Origin: Phyllobacterium trifolii
GTDB lineage: Bacteria > Pseudomonadota > Alphaproteobacteria > Rhizobiales > Rhizobiaceae
Reading direction: 5' to 3'
Assembly: GCF_014192095.1 (NCBI RefSeq)
Contig: NZ_JACHXN010000001.1
Location: 62,001 to 126,000, forward strand
Length of the DNA stretch: 64,000 bases
In this document: positions 18,182 through 25,573 of the stretch, piece after piece
Layout: the number at the start of each line of letters is the position of its first letter
How positions within the stretch are numbered: the stretch's first letter is position 1
The notes under the pieces: model-generated
Database searches by the model: none
Seen by the model: the letters and a program-made list of their open reading frames with translations, nothing else
What the model was told of the DNA's origin: nothing
Program-made: the position numbers and the translations under genes

Positions 18182-19543
18182 CTAGTCAGCCTTCTTGGCT
18201 AATTTCTGCGCCGCATAGCGTGCCCGCAATTGCACCGCTCGCCCTTCTTTTACCTCCTGCCGCGCCCTGCCGAATGCAAGCGCGTCCGCCGGCACATTGG
18301 CCGTGATCACGCTGCCGGAGGCGACGTAAGCATTGTCACCAATGGAAACCGGCGCCACGAGCGAACTATTCGAGCCGATGAATACGTTGGCGCCGATCTC
18401 GGTCAAATGCTTGTTATAGCCGTCATAGTTGCAGGTAATGGCACCGGCACCGATATTCGCCGCAGGACCCACGATCGCGTCGCCGATATAGGTCAGGTGG
18501 TTCACCTTCGCGCCGACCCCGACCTTCGCGTTCTTGACCTCAACGAAGTTTCCGACCTTGGATTTTGCTGCGAGATCCGCACCGGGACGAAGCCGGGCAA
18601 AAGGTCCTACGTTGGCGTTTGCGCCAATCTTTGCGCCTTCAAAGTAGGAGAAAGCATGAATGACGGCTCCGCTCGCGATCGAAACACCGGGGCCGAAAAT
18701 GATATTCGGTTCGAGGATCGCATCTGCTTCCACCAATGTATCATGCGCGAAGAAAACAGTTTCCGGCGCCTGCATGGTGACACCCGCCAGCATCATGTCG
18801 CGGCGCTTGCGCGTCTGCCAGATTGCCTCGGCCTCAGCGAGTTCAACGCGGGTATTGATGCCGATCACATTGTCGGGCGAAATCTCGATGGCAACGACGG
18901 ATTCTCCATCCGCATTGGCTATCTCCACGACATCGGTGAGATAGAATTCATTGTTGGCATTGTCGTTGGTGATCTTGTCCAGCAGCGCAAGCGCGGCCTG
19001 TCCGCGCAGCGCCATCAGCCCGCCATTGCAGAAGCTGATTTTCTTCTCGGCCTCACTGGCGTCCTTCTCCTCGCGGATCGCGATCAAACGGCCATCCTGC
19101 TCGATCAGGCGGCCATAACCATTCGGCACCGCTGGCCTGAACCCCATGACCACGACATCCGCACCGTCTGCGAGCTTTGCGCGGGCCTGGTCGAGAGCCG
19201 CGGTTTCAATCAGCGGCGTATCGCCAAACACAACGAGAATATCGTCATAACCGCGTGCAATGCTCTCGCGCGCTGCAAGCACGGCGTGGGCAGTTCCAAG
19301 CCGTTCTGTCTGTTCATGCACGTTCACGTTAGAAACGATCGAACGGACTGCGGCCTCGACCTGATCGCCGCCCTTGCCTACCACCAGCGCGATATCGCGG
19401 ACACCAGCGCCATGCACCGCCTTGGCCACATGGGCGACGATCGGGAGACCAGCAATGTTGTGGAGCACTTTCGGCAGGGAGGATTTCATGCGCGTGCCCT
19501 CACCGGCAGCGAGAATAACCGTGAGGCAAGAACGTGGTGTCAT
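18182..19543 (-). CDS. glmU: Bifunctional UDP-GlcNAc pyrophosphorylase / GlcN-1-P N-acetyltransferase
   Basis: A 453-residue two-domain enzyme completing UDP-GlcNAc synthesis for peptidoglycan and LPS. The N-terminal uridylyltransferase has [18 protein letters not shown] with the catalytic Arg and Lys. The C-terminal left-handed beta-helix shows hexapeptide repeats (for example [18 protein letters not shown] and [14 protein letters not shown]). ATG 19543 (MTPRSCLTV) is chosen over a TTG 11 codons upstream, as it has CGGAAG in front and gives the usual length (E. coli 456). It lies between glmS and ccdA, all on the minus strand. Confidence 0.96.
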   Translation of the reverse strand: MTPRSCLTVILAAGEGTRMKSSLPKVLHNIAGLPIVAHVAKAVHGAGVRDIALVVGKGGDQVEAAVRSIVSNVNVHEQTERLGTAHAVLAARESIARGYDDILVVFGDTPLIETAALDQARAKLADGADVVVMGFRPAVPNGYGRLIEQDGRLIAIREEKDASEAEKKISFCNGGLMALRGQAALALLDKITNDNANNEFYLTDVVEIANADGESVVAIEISPDNVIGINTRVELAEAEAIWQTRKRRDMMLAGVTMQAPETVFFAHDTLVEADAILEPNIIFGPGVSIASGAVIHAFSYFEGAKIGANANVGPFARLRPGADLAAKSKVGNFVEVKNAKVGVGAKVNHLTYIGDAIVGPAANIGAGAITCNYDGYNKHLTEIGANVFIGSNSSLVAPVSIGDNAYVASGSVITANVPADALAFGRARQEVKEGRAVQLRARYAAQKLAKKAD

Positions 19544-19631
19544 GTCGGACTTCCGGATCAATTGGGCTAAAGGCAATATCGTGGCTAATCATGACACGCT
19601 ATTGGTTTCCAACATGGAAACTTCCGTCTGT

Positions 19632-20378
19632 TTAGCCGAGTTGGCCGAGGATGGGAAATGTTTCGAGAAGCCAGAACGAGAATGTCTGCAAGCCGCCCGT
19701 CAGAAACAGGATGCCGGTCAGTACCAGCAGGCCGCCCATCAGCTTTTCCACCTTGCCAAGATGCATGCGGAATCGCGCTAGAAAGCGCATGAACATCCCG
19801 GAAAACAACGCGGCGACGATGAAGGGAATCCCGAGGCCGAGCGAATAGACGGCGAGCAGCAGTGCACCGTCGGCAACGGTATCACGTGCTCCGGCCAGCG
19901 CCAGTATCGGTCCGAGCACTGGCCCGATGCACGGCGTCCATCCGAATGCAAAGGCCAGCCCCATGACATAAGCCGCGAACGGGTTAGCGGGCGCTCCCTG
20001 CGTCTGGAATCGGGCTTCCCGTGAGAGGAATGCAAGGCGGAACACGCCGAGAAAGTTCAGCCCCATGAGAATGATGACGATGCCCGCGACGATGGCGATT
20101 TCCTGTTGCCACATGCGCAGGAACCCGCCGATGGTCGATGCCCCAGCACCGAGCAGTACGAAAACGGTCGAAAAGCCGAGAACAAAACAGAAGGATGACA
20201 GAAGTAGCGCCTGCCGGACCGGCGAGATTCGCGTCGCGGCTTTATCCGAGCGGAAATCCTCAACCGTCACACCGGCCATATAACAGAGATAGGGCGGGAC
20301 GAGTGGCAGGACGCAAGGAGATAAGAAAGACAGAGCGCCGGCGCCGGCAGCAGTCAGGTATGAAATATCAAGCGCCAT
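19632..20378 (-). CDS. ccdA: Cytochrome c biogenesis protein CcdA
   Basis: A 248-residue, six-helix inner-membrane protein that passes electrons from cytosolic thioredoxin to the periplasm for cytochrome c maturation and disulfide reduction. The SPCVLPLVPPYLCYMAG motif in the first helix and FGWTPCIGPVLGPILALA in the fourth hold the paired redox cysteines. The start at 20378 fits the family. Its 5' side is a 272-bp space leading to tRNA-Lys. Confidence 0.93.
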   Translation of the reverse strand: MALDISYLTAAGAGALSFLSPCVLPLVPPYLCYMAGVTVEDFRSDKAATRISPVRQALLLSSFCFVLGFSTVFVLLGAGASTIGGFLRMWQQEIAIVAGIVIILMGLNFLGVFRLAFLSREARFQTQGAPANPFAAYVMGLAFAFGWTPCIGPVLGPILALAGARDTVADGALLLAVYSLGLGIPFIVAALFSGMFMRFLARFRMHLGKVEKLMGGLLVLTGILFLTGGLQTFSFWLLETFPILGQLG

Positions 20379-20581
20379 CCGCGCTCCTTCACAGGCATTT
20401 TTACTTGTCGCGGTGGATTAAGCCGAATCTCCTTGAAATTCCAATCACCTTTTCGCCAGTTTGGCACCAATACCTGTCCTGTTTGTATTCTTTTCTGCCT
20501 GACCGAGGGTGCTTTCGACCAAAAATTACACGAACAGCTGAAAACAAGGCTTTTTGTTGCGAAAACCCTGCACATTAGTTG

Positions 20582-20610
20582 TTGACCGATTGGCAAGTCG
20601 CACCTATGTT
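20582..20610 (+). promoter_or_regulatory. Candidate promoter of tRNA-Lys
   Basis: TTGACC and TATGTT are separated by exactly 17 bp and lie about 40 bp upstream of the tRNA 5' end, which fits a housekeeping sigma-70-type promoter. Seen by eye only. Confidence 0.55.
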
Positions 20611-20650
20611 CCGCCGCACTTCCCGAGGCCACCGAGCTGGCTTCGTTTGG

Positions 20651-20726
20651 GAGCGCGTAGCTCAGCCGGTAGAGCAACTGACTTTTAATCAGTAGGTCCG
20701 GGGTTCGAACCCCCGCGCGCTCACCA
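20651..20726 (+). tRNA. tRNA-Lys (anticodon TTT)
   Basis: A 76-nt cloverleaf with CCA encoded. The acceptor arms GAGCGCG and CGCGCTC pair fully. The D arm contains GCTCAGCCGGTAGAGC. The anticodon stem is ACTGA/TCAGT around loop CTTTTAA with TTT at 20684-20686. The T arm is CCGGGGTTCGAACCCCCG. It decodes AAA/AAG as Lys. The accessory stretch that follows suggests that its 3' end served as an integration site, as is common for tRNA genes. Confidence 0.98.
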
Positions 20727-20915
20727 TAAACCCCAGTAAAACCAAGACTTTAATGATACGTCTAAAGCGCCGCTATTGTCATTTTTCCAATTGGGGGAGC
20801 TATGGGGGAGTCGTTTCTGACCTCGAATCGCGTTCAGCGAACGGCTGTGTGGCAAGGCGATGGCTTGTGGCGACGGTTAATCCATCCTCAATGGCTTTGC
20901 CGCATGTTTCGGCGC

Positions 20916-21161
20916 ATGAAAGATATCTTGAGAAAGCACGCCCTGTTCCTAAGTGCGCTCGCGCTGACAACAGGATGCCAAACCAAACCGCCGCTAGAGC
21001 AAATGTCCTATAGCCAATTGGGGCGACTTGCTGGGCAAATTCAGCAAACATGCGTTGCCCGAGGCTACAAGCTCGACACGCCCGATTATAACATCTGCAC
21101 CCTGAAGGAAATAAGCCGAGAGCAGTATATCAGGCAAACGGGCAGCGACGGATCGCTCTAG
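20916..21161 (+). CDS. Small putative lipoprotein
   Basis: An 81-residue protein starting MKDILRKHALFLSALAL. A lipobox-like LTTGC (Cys at about 21) follows a hydrophobic segment, so it should be exported and lipid-anchored. The mature part is about 60 residues with two further cysteines (TCVARGYK, NICTLKE) that could form a disulfide. I do not recognise the family. In the phage-remnant context an outer spanin (Rz1-like) was considered, but it is not proline-rich as most of those are. The start at ATG 20916 is set by the signal sequence; the frame is open further upstream. Confidence 0.55.
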   Translation: MKDILRKHALFLSALALTTGCQTKPPLEQMSYSQLGRLAGQIQQTCVARGYKLDTPDYNICTLKEISREQYIRQTGSDGSL

Positions 21162-21292
21162 CAAGTGTTGTGTAAATTGTTACCGACGCCCTACCCTCGA
21201 ATCGCGCTCAGCTTTTATTTGTTATCTACCTGTTTACGGCGGCTGGCGTTCTATGGAGCTACCCGCTTTACCGGCGCCGTTTCCCCTTCGTA

Positions 21293-21421
21293 ATGGCTGT
21301 TTGGCTCGCGTATCCATTCTTGCTTCTCGCACTCACAGGCCTCGTTTGGATCATGACTTGGTTGGTCCGCCTCGCTACTCCGACGATATTGGCGCTTCGA
21401 TGCGGCAGCGGCAGTCTTTAG
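21293..21421 (+). CDS. Short membrane-protein frame, possibly 5'-truncated
   Basis: The frame is open from 21176 to 21421 and reads as hydrophobic protein throughout (LLFVIYLFTAAGVLW, then VWLAYPFLLLALTGLVWIM), giving two likely membrane helices. The only ATG (21293) gives just 42 residues and cuts off the first helix; no ATG, GTG or TTG lies in frame earlier. It may be a broken gene that lost its start, or use a rare start codon. It ends 3 bp before the next small membrane protein gene, which suggests that the two were one unit. The family is unknown. Confidence 0.35.
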   Translation: MAVWLAYPFLLLALTGLVWIMTWLVRLATPTILALRCGSGSL

Positions 21422-21424
21422 CCG

Positions 21425-21691
21425 ATGGACAGGACAAGAAACCTTATCGATACACTCAAAGTCGCTTCGCCCATCTTGGGGCTTACTGTGGGGCATCTTG
21501 TCGGCCCTGCCATCGCGACAACGAAAGGCGGGGTGGCAATCATTGCCCTGCTCCTCATGTTGGCCATGACGCCGTTTCTTTATCAGGTTGTCATGGCCCG
21601 CAATGCATTCGCCAATCTGGTGTTCATGGCAACGTGTTTCGTGATGTTCCCAATCGTGGCGCTGATCTATTACCTTCTCGGATGGCACTAG
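21425..21691 (+). CDS. Small membrane protein, two or three helices
   Basis: An 88-residue protein with hydrophobic stretches at about residues 30-50 (GGVAIIALLLMLAMTPFLY) and 62-85 (NLVFMATCFVMFPIVALIYYL), and a short polar N terminus (MDRTRNLIDTLK). No family is recognised. Its size and topology would suit a holin or a superinfection/host-range membrane protein of a phage remnant, but that is only inference from context. It lies 3 bp after the preceding hydrophobic frame and converges on the coiled-coil gene pair. Confidence 0.5.
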   Translation: MDRTRNLIDTLKVASPILGLTVGHLVGPAIATTKGGVAIIALLLMLAMTPFLYQVVMARNAFANLVFMATCFVMFPIVALIYYLLGWH

Positions 21692-21738
21692 CGGCCCGCA
21701 CCCGATCTCCCGCTTTTTCGCCGCAGCATCTGCATCGG

Positions 21739-22038
21739 TCATTTGACGCTACGCAGCATGCTGATCGCATCGTTGACCTTGATGCTGTCTTTCGGCGAAA
21801 CGCAGGCGTGCAACAAAGTAAGTTCGGCTTTCAACGCAGCCATCTCGTTGCGCACATCGCGAATTTCCTCGTCGGTATCCATGCGATGCTCGCGCACCTG
21901 CAGGACGAGGCGCTGGCGTTCCTGTGCCAAGGCCGCGACCTCCTCCTCCAATGGCGCGAGACGTTCATCCACCCCTTTCAAGGCCTCGCCCAGCACTTCG
22001 CCAACGGCCTGATAATCGTCGTCGCTGAAACCGCTCAT
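21739..22038 (-). CDS. Coiled-coil protein of unknown function
   Basis: A 99-residue acidic protein. Its middle (about 25-85) is a continuous heptad-rich coiled coil (DERLAPLEEEVAALAQERQR, then MAALKAELTLL). There is no signal peptide or membrane segment. Its ATG overlaps the stop of the upstream coiled-coil gene (ATGA), so the two are translationally coupled and may form a hetero-oligomer. The family is not recognised; similar short coiled-coil proteins occur in rhizobial prophage regions. Confidence 0.5.
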   Translation of the reverse strand: MSGFSDDDYQAVGEVLGEALKGVDERLAPLEEEVAALAQERQRLVLQVREHRMDTDEEIRDVRNEMAALKAELTLLHACVSPKDSIKVNDAISMLRSVK

Positions 22039-22220
22039 TGCAGTCGTTCCCGCTTCAGGGCCGCGATCTCGCTGCGCAGTGCCTCTATGTCGCGTTCACG
22101 CTGCCTGCGTTCAAGTCGGATCGCCGCTTCGATGACTGTGAACATGGCATAGATCTTCTGCGCCATGATGAGCCACGCTGGCAGGTCCGGCTGCCGCGGC
22201 GGTGGTTGGTGGATGCTCAT
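22035..22220 (-). CDS. Small protein with hydrophobic segment and coiled coil
   Basis: A 61-residue protein: proline-rich N terminus (MSIHQPPPRQPDLPAW), a moderately hydrophobic stretch (LIMAQKIYAMFTVIEAAI) and a charged C-terminal coiled coil (RERDIEALRSEIAALKRE). The start at 22220 has GGAAAGGG about 8 bases upstream. It leads the two-gene minus-strand operon and diverges from an HTH gene, with a perfect palindrome between them. The function is unknown. Confidence 0.5.
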   Translation of the reverse strand: MSIHQPPPRQPDLPAWLIMAQKIYAMFTVIEAAIRLERRQRERDIEALRSEIAALKRERLQ

Positions 22221-22315
22221 ATCGCGACCCTTTCCAAAGAGAGGCGCGCGTCGCCTCGTTTGACCGCCAAGCCCGGCCGGAAAAGGACCAGAGATCGACG
22301 CGCGCCTGTTGGTTG

Positions 22316-22337
22316 TTGTGGTATCAGGATACCACAA
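22316..22337. promoter_or_regulatory. Perfect palindromic operator candidate between divergent genes
   Basis: TTGTGGTATC and GATACCACAA are exact complements separated by AG. The site lies 28 bp before the HTH gene start and 95 bp before the minus-strand coiled-coil operon. TATACT at about 22353 could be a -10 box for the plus strand, so a dimeric repressor bound here would block it. Confidence 0.6.
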
Positions 22338-22364
22338 CGCGATGACTTGGGATATACTTGGACT

Positions 22365-22598
22365 ATGTCATATCCGGTTCACGATGGAAAAATGAATGAG
22401 CGTTTCGAGGCGATGATCGCGGGTCTCGAAACGGAAGGCGGCATGTCCATCCCCAAAATTGCCGTCAAGGTTGGCTGTAGTAGGCAGCAGATATGGCTCA
22501 TCGCATCGGGCCAGACCAAACGTCCGGGCTATGGGATTGCTGTCCGCATAGAGAAACTCCACAGCCAGATGGTGACGAAAACCCGAGGATTACGCTGA
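22365..22598 (+). CDS. Small helix-turn-helix DNA-binding protein
   Basis: A 77-residue protein whose centre reads as an XRE-like helix-turn-helix: MSIPKIAVKVGCSRQQIWLI, with the second helix in VGCSRQQIW and a following wing/helix KRPGYGIAVRIEKL. It probably represses its own promoter through the palindrome just upstream. The last base of its stop codon is the first base of the terminase small subunit ATG (TGATG), so expression is coupled to it. The phage-like partner suggests an origin in a prophage or phage satellite. The ATG at 22365 has no strong ribosome site. Confidence 0.6.
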   Translation: MSYPVHDGKMNERFEAMIAGLETEGGMSIPKIAVKVGCSRQQIWLIASGQTKRPGYGIAVRIEKLHSQMVTKTRGLR

Positions 22599-23095
22599 TG
22601 GCGATGGGACGACCACCGAAGTCCAGCGTTCTCAAGGCGGCAGAAGGCAACCGTGCAAAGAGAGGACGCGGCCGGCTCAAGGAGGACGTGCGCGGCCGGG
22701 GATTGCCGGTGCCGCCGACCAATCTTACCAGGGCTGAACTCGGTCTCTGGCGCAGCATCGTCGCCGCACTCCCGCCTGCCCTCTTGAGTGGCGCGGATGT
22801 ATCCGTGCTGGAACGGATGGTAGTGGCGTGGGCAAGGTGCCGGACGATCGAGAAGACGCTGAAGCTCGAGGGCCTCATCGTCGCTACGCCGCAAGGACGT
22901 ATCCGCAATCCGCTGGTTTCAATCCTGAAAGATGCCCACACAGAGATGCACCGGTGCGGCAGCGAACTTGGGTTGTCGCCCGCCGCACGCGCAAGGTTAC
23001 CCGGTGGCAACGAACCGGATACCGACGACATCATGGATGCACTGTTGGGCATGGACGGAAGTCTGGAAGCTACGTGGTGGGAGAAACCGCAATAG
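22598..23095 (+). CDS. Phage terminase small subunit, P27 family
   Basis: A 165-residue protein resembling P27-family small terminases, the DNA-recognition subunit of the packaging motor. The N-terminal basic MAMGRPPKSSVLKAAEGNRA and the body (LTRAELGLWRSIVAALP, then RIRNPLVSILKDAHTEMHRC) are typical, and the C-terminal GSELGLSPAARARL is a hallmark of the group. No large subunit, portal or capsid gene follows, so it is an orphan, either a remnant or a satellite-style gene. It overlaps the HTH gene by one base. Confidence 0.8.
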   Translation: MAMGRPPKSSVLKAAEGNRAKRGRGRLKEDVRGRGLPVPPTNLTRAELGLWRSIVAALPPALLSGADVSVLERMVVAWARCRTIEKTLKLEGLIVATPQGRIRNPLVSILKDAHTEMHRCGSELGLSPAARARLPGGNEPDTDDIMDALLGMDGSLEATWWEKPQ

Positions 23096-23258
23096 GCTTA
23101 GCTGTAAGCTATTCGCGCGCTTTGGATATGGTTTCAGGTCGGATAGAGCGCACCCAAGGTTTCCGAAAGAGCCAGTACTTGCTGGGTTTTTCGCAGCATC
23201 CAATAGAAAATGTATCACACCAAATATCACACTGTGTCTCGCAAAAAGGTGCGATTGC

Positions 23259-23384
23259 CTATCTAAGGAGCGGTGGCTCCGTCAATGGCCGTACTGGTCC
23301 TGGCTTATCAGGGTCGGGGATAGGCGGATCGTCCGGCAGCGGCGGGTACGGTTCTGGCTTTGGGGTAGGTATTGGATCACCCAT
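23259..23384 (-). CDS. Proline-rich 41-residue protein
   Basis: A short frame with an AGGAGA ribosome site 8 bases before its ATG. The product is almost a third proline with alternating Asp/Glu/Pro (MGDPIPTPKPEPYPPLPDD, then PPIPDPDKPGPVRPL). It should be unstructured and extended. Short Pro/Asp repeat proteins occur in many rhizobial genomes without known function. Support is the ribosome site and the strikingly biased composition; the opposite strand is open only as a low-complexity Gly/Ser frame. Confidence 0.45.
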   Translation of the reverse strand: MGDPIPTPKPEPYPPLPDDPPIPDPDKPGPVRPLTEPPLLR

Positions 23385-23533
23385 ATCAATGTCTCCTCAT
23401 GATGAGGTGTAACCGCTTACCGCAAGGGAATGTTCCGCTCGCTAAAACGCCTTTAGTGAGGCGTTTCGCTGAGCCAAGCTGCTTCGATCGCGCGCCGACT
23501 ACCAAAATGAACTCACCCTGTTAACGGGTGAAG

Positions 23534-23719
23534 CTAGGGTTCATACGGTGACTTCGTTGGCCCTTCATTCTCTGCTAGATGCGCCTCAAGTGCCGAGATT
23601 GATCCTTGTATTTCGCTAAGAACGCGAAGTGACTTGTCATTCTCGCCGCTCTTTAACATCCCAGTTATTGCGACAGACCGTCTGACCTTAAGCCTCAAAA
23701 GTAGCTCGTTCCTTTCCAT
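23534..23719 (-). CDS. Hypothetical 61-residue protein
   Basis: A small soluble, probably helical protein (MERNELLLRLKVRRSVAIT, then LSEIQGSISALEAHLAENEG). AGGGGAAG lies about 4-11 bases before the ATG. Heptad-like spacing of Leu/Ile suggests a short coiled coil. No family is recognised. It diverges from the first DUF982 gene with about 50 bp between. Confidence 0.45.
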   Translation of the reverse strand: MERNELLLRLKVRRSVAITGMLKSGENDKSLRVLSEIQGSISALEAHLAENEGPTKSPYEP

Positions 23720-23769
23720 TTCTTCCCCTCCGTGATGCGCCCACTAGGTTACATAAGAAAATTGATGGG

Positions 23770-24126
23770 GTGGAATCCAAAAAGCCGCTGTGGTTTTCTA
23801 CCGCCATGGCAGAAGACTACAAAGCATTCTCACCCGTCACCGTCCTTACGAGCCAGCCAGGCCAGATGCTCGGCATCGGTAACGCTTACGACGCTGCCAA
23901 GTTCATCCTTGAGCAATGGCCAGCCGAAAGAGGTGGCCCTAAGCTTGAGATGGCAAAGGAGATTCTTTGGAAGTGCGTGGCTGGTGAATGCTCTGCAGCC
24001 ATAGCGCGCGTGGCATTCATTGAAGCCGCACGCGAATCTAGTCTTTATATTGCTCCGCCAGAGAATGAGCCCCTTCGAAGCAGGCCGAACTGGCAGAAGG
24101 CTGCTAGCGCTTGGCGTCGCTCCTAG
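23770..24126 (+). CDS. DUF982 domain protein
   Basis: A 118-residue soluble protein of the DUF982 family, found mostly in Rhizobiales and often on plasmids and islands; its function is unknown. The domain covers most of the chain: FSPVTVLTSQPGQMLGIGNA, then AAKFILEQWPAERGG, then ARVAFIEAARE near the C terminus. The start is either GTG 23770 or ATG 23806 (MAEDYKAF), which still keeps the whole domain; neither has a strong ribosome site. It pairs with another DUF982 gene 1.5 kb downstream. Confidence 0.65.
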   Translation: MESKKPLWFSTAMAEDYKAFSPVTVLTSQPGQMLGIGNAYDAAKFILEQWPAERGGPKLEMAKEILWKCVAGECSAAIARVAFIEAARESSLYIAPPENEPLRSRPNWQKAASAWRRS

Positions 24127-24213
24127 TGTTGCGTCCACCGGCAGCAGGCCACCGTTGGTGAATGAACGCATCGACAGGGGGGTTGGTTTTCCATCATAAG
24201 CACTGGCCAAGCC

Positions 24214-24633
24214 TCACCCCGCATCGGCAGACGCTCCATTCGTGACGTGTCTTTTCCGAAAATCGTGCACCCTGCACTTTATCGAGCAGAACAGCGCATT
24301 CGCTTTGCCAACAAACTGCGTCCCGCATTCTCGGCATTGTCGCAATGGCGCTTTGGGGCGTCTGGCGCGATCAACACGCTCCCGGCATCCCGTCGAGCAA
24401 AAGTGGCTCTTCCACGTATTTGCACCGTGCATGGTCAAACCGCATGCCTTGCAAATGCGAGAGGTGGTGATTGTGGCGGCTTCATTGTCCGTCACGCATG
24501 CTGAACAAACTGGTACTGTTCTTTTTGTGGGCCAACACGGGCTGGAGAGCATAAACGCCTCACCCAATGCAGTTGCACATCTGCTGCAATGTCCTCTTCG
24601 TAAGCGTTCTGGGCGGCTAAATTGATTGAGCAC
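24214..24633 (-). CDS. Cysteine-rich zinc-finger-like protein
   Basis: A 139-residue basic protein with about fourteen cysteines in C-x2-C pairs: HCSRC, VCSAC, CKACG, FCSTGC, CRECG and FCSIKC. The last four make two similar modules of form C-x2-C, about 15 residues, then F-C-S-x2-C-R, like tandem FCS-type zinc fingers, so two or three zinc ions are expected and DNA or RNA binding is plausible. I start at GTG 24633, which has AACGGAG 7 bases upstream; the frame is open further but without such a site. The family is not identified. Confidence 0.5.
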   Translation of the reverse strand: MLNQFSRPERLRRGHCSRCATALGEAFMLSSPCWPTKRTVPVCSACVTDNEAATITTSRICKACGLTMHGANTWKSHFCSTGCRERVDRARRPKAPLRQCRECGTQFVGKANALFCSIKCRVHDFRKRHVTNGASADAG

Positions 24634-24830
24634 GTTGGGTCTCCGTTTCAGAAGTATAACGGAGGCACATATGTATCCAAGTTGGACCTTAGTCTGAGCC
24701 CTTAATGGGCCCTTGGTCCGTATTGCCGATGCCATTCTGAGAGTAGTGTAGGAACACCTTGGCACCCCCCGAGCCTGGGAGGCTTGCTAAAGAGGTATTT
24801 CTTCTTTTTCACAGCTGGCCTACCGACGCT

Positions 24831-24873
24831 CGAACCTCCGGTAATTTGCGTTCCGGAGGTTCGGGTCCTTTTT
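24831..24873 (+). terminator. Strong hairpin followed by T-run
   Basis: CGAACCTCCGG and CCGGAGGTTCG form a perfect 11-bp stem with an 11-nt loop, followed by GGTCCTTTTT. It looks like a rho-independent terminator on the plus strand, though no plus-strand gene ends just before it. It may instead be the end of a small RNA. Confidence 0.55.
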
Positions 24874-24935
24874 CATCTTGTTAACCATACAGGCGCACGC
24901 TTTGAGTGCTGACCCTAGTGCCCACTGTGTCGGCA

Positions 24936-24972
24936 CCCGGCCTGCCGTTGTATTGCGTACCGGCGGGTCGGG
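24936..24972 (+). other. Second hairpin of the same form
   Basis: CCCGGCCTGCCG and CGGCGGGTCGGG pair over 12 positions if two G-U pairs are allowed, with a 13-nt loop. The loop and its 3' edge (ATTGCGTAC) resemble the corresponding part of the first hairpin (TTTGCGTTC) 105 bp upstream. The G-U pairs mean that it is stable only as plus-strand RNA. Confidence 0.35.
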
Positions 24973-25352
24973 TCGGGCCTGCCTCTTCCTATTTATTGGC
25001 GATCATTCCTCGCCCCCGGCCCTCAACGTTTCTTTTCGGCCATTCCGATCAGATGCAGGACACGCGGTCACAAGTTGAATGCCACGTGTGACAGGCCGAT
25101 AGATTGCCTTTTCAGATCAACAAACGTTTCAAATTTCCATTTGCAATAAGTGCAGAAAAAACGGCAGAAGTTGAAACCTACTCTTCGTGTTATACGAGAG
25201 CCCCTTCCACTCCCCATCGCTCTGAAAAATACGCAAAAGTCTTGAAACGTCAGTTTCGCGGAATTATAAATTAGAGCATCCAAACAACCCAAAATGCTAC
25301 CCAGCGGAATGTCCGCGGGCGCAGTTTGTTATTCTTCAGGGAGTGGCAAAAC

Positions 25353-25529
25353 ATGGAAGGACTGACTCTAAAAAGCTCTATCAATCGTGTGGCTCCGCCG
25401 GAGCTCCTAAAGCAAATCAAGGCTCAGATGGTTCGAGAAGGCTCCCAATCGGGGTCGATCTCCGACATCCTTCGCAAGGCCAAGGGCGGGTATATGCGTC
25501 GCCGCGTAAGGTCAGCGAGCAAAGCCTGA
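25353..25529 (+). CDS. Hypothetical 58-residue basic protein
   Basis: A small basic protein (MEGLTLKSSINRVAPPELLK, then SISDILRKAKGGYMRRRVRS) with AGGGAG about 12 bases before the ATG. The stretch INRVAPPELLKQIKAQMVRE followed by a short helix looks somewhat like a ribbon-helix-helix DNA-binding protein, but this is weak. It ends 44 bp before the second DUF982 gene and may be co-transcribed with it. The family is unknown. Confidence 0.4.
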   Translation: MEGLTLKSSINRVAPPELLKQIKAQMVREGSQSGSISDILRKAKGGYMRRRVRSASKA

Positions 25530-25573
25530 GAAAGCAACTCGGAATTCTTGGTTCACCATTCTGGAGGGACTTG

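Larger units (their letters stand above)
24634..25352. other. Long intergenic region with two strong hairpins
   Basis: About 720 bp without a credible gene. It contains two stem-loops of similar build (24831-24863 and 24936-24972), an imperfect dyad around 24684-24715 (GGACC and GGTCC arms flanking GCCC/GGGC), and an AT-rich segment from 25090 to 25290 that may hold the promoter of the small gene at 25353. Nothing else is recognised. Confidence 0.5.

Noticed and set aside
18230-19570. 446-codon plus-strand frame opposite glmU
   Set aside because: Antisense shadow of GlmU hexapeptide repeats and pyrophosphorylase domain.
20916-21161. Outer spanin (Rz1-like) reading of the small lipoprotein
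   Set aside because: It has a lipobox but no proline-rich body and no embedding in an Rz gene; left as an unknown lipoprotein.
21251-21742. 163-codon minus-strand frame opposite the small membrane genes
   Set aside because: His/Asp/Glu/Lys-rich translation is what the complement of membrane-helix codons gives.
23096-23258. Fragment of a terminase large subunit after TerS
   Set aside because: Translations in all frames show no Walker or nuclease motif; stops are frequent.
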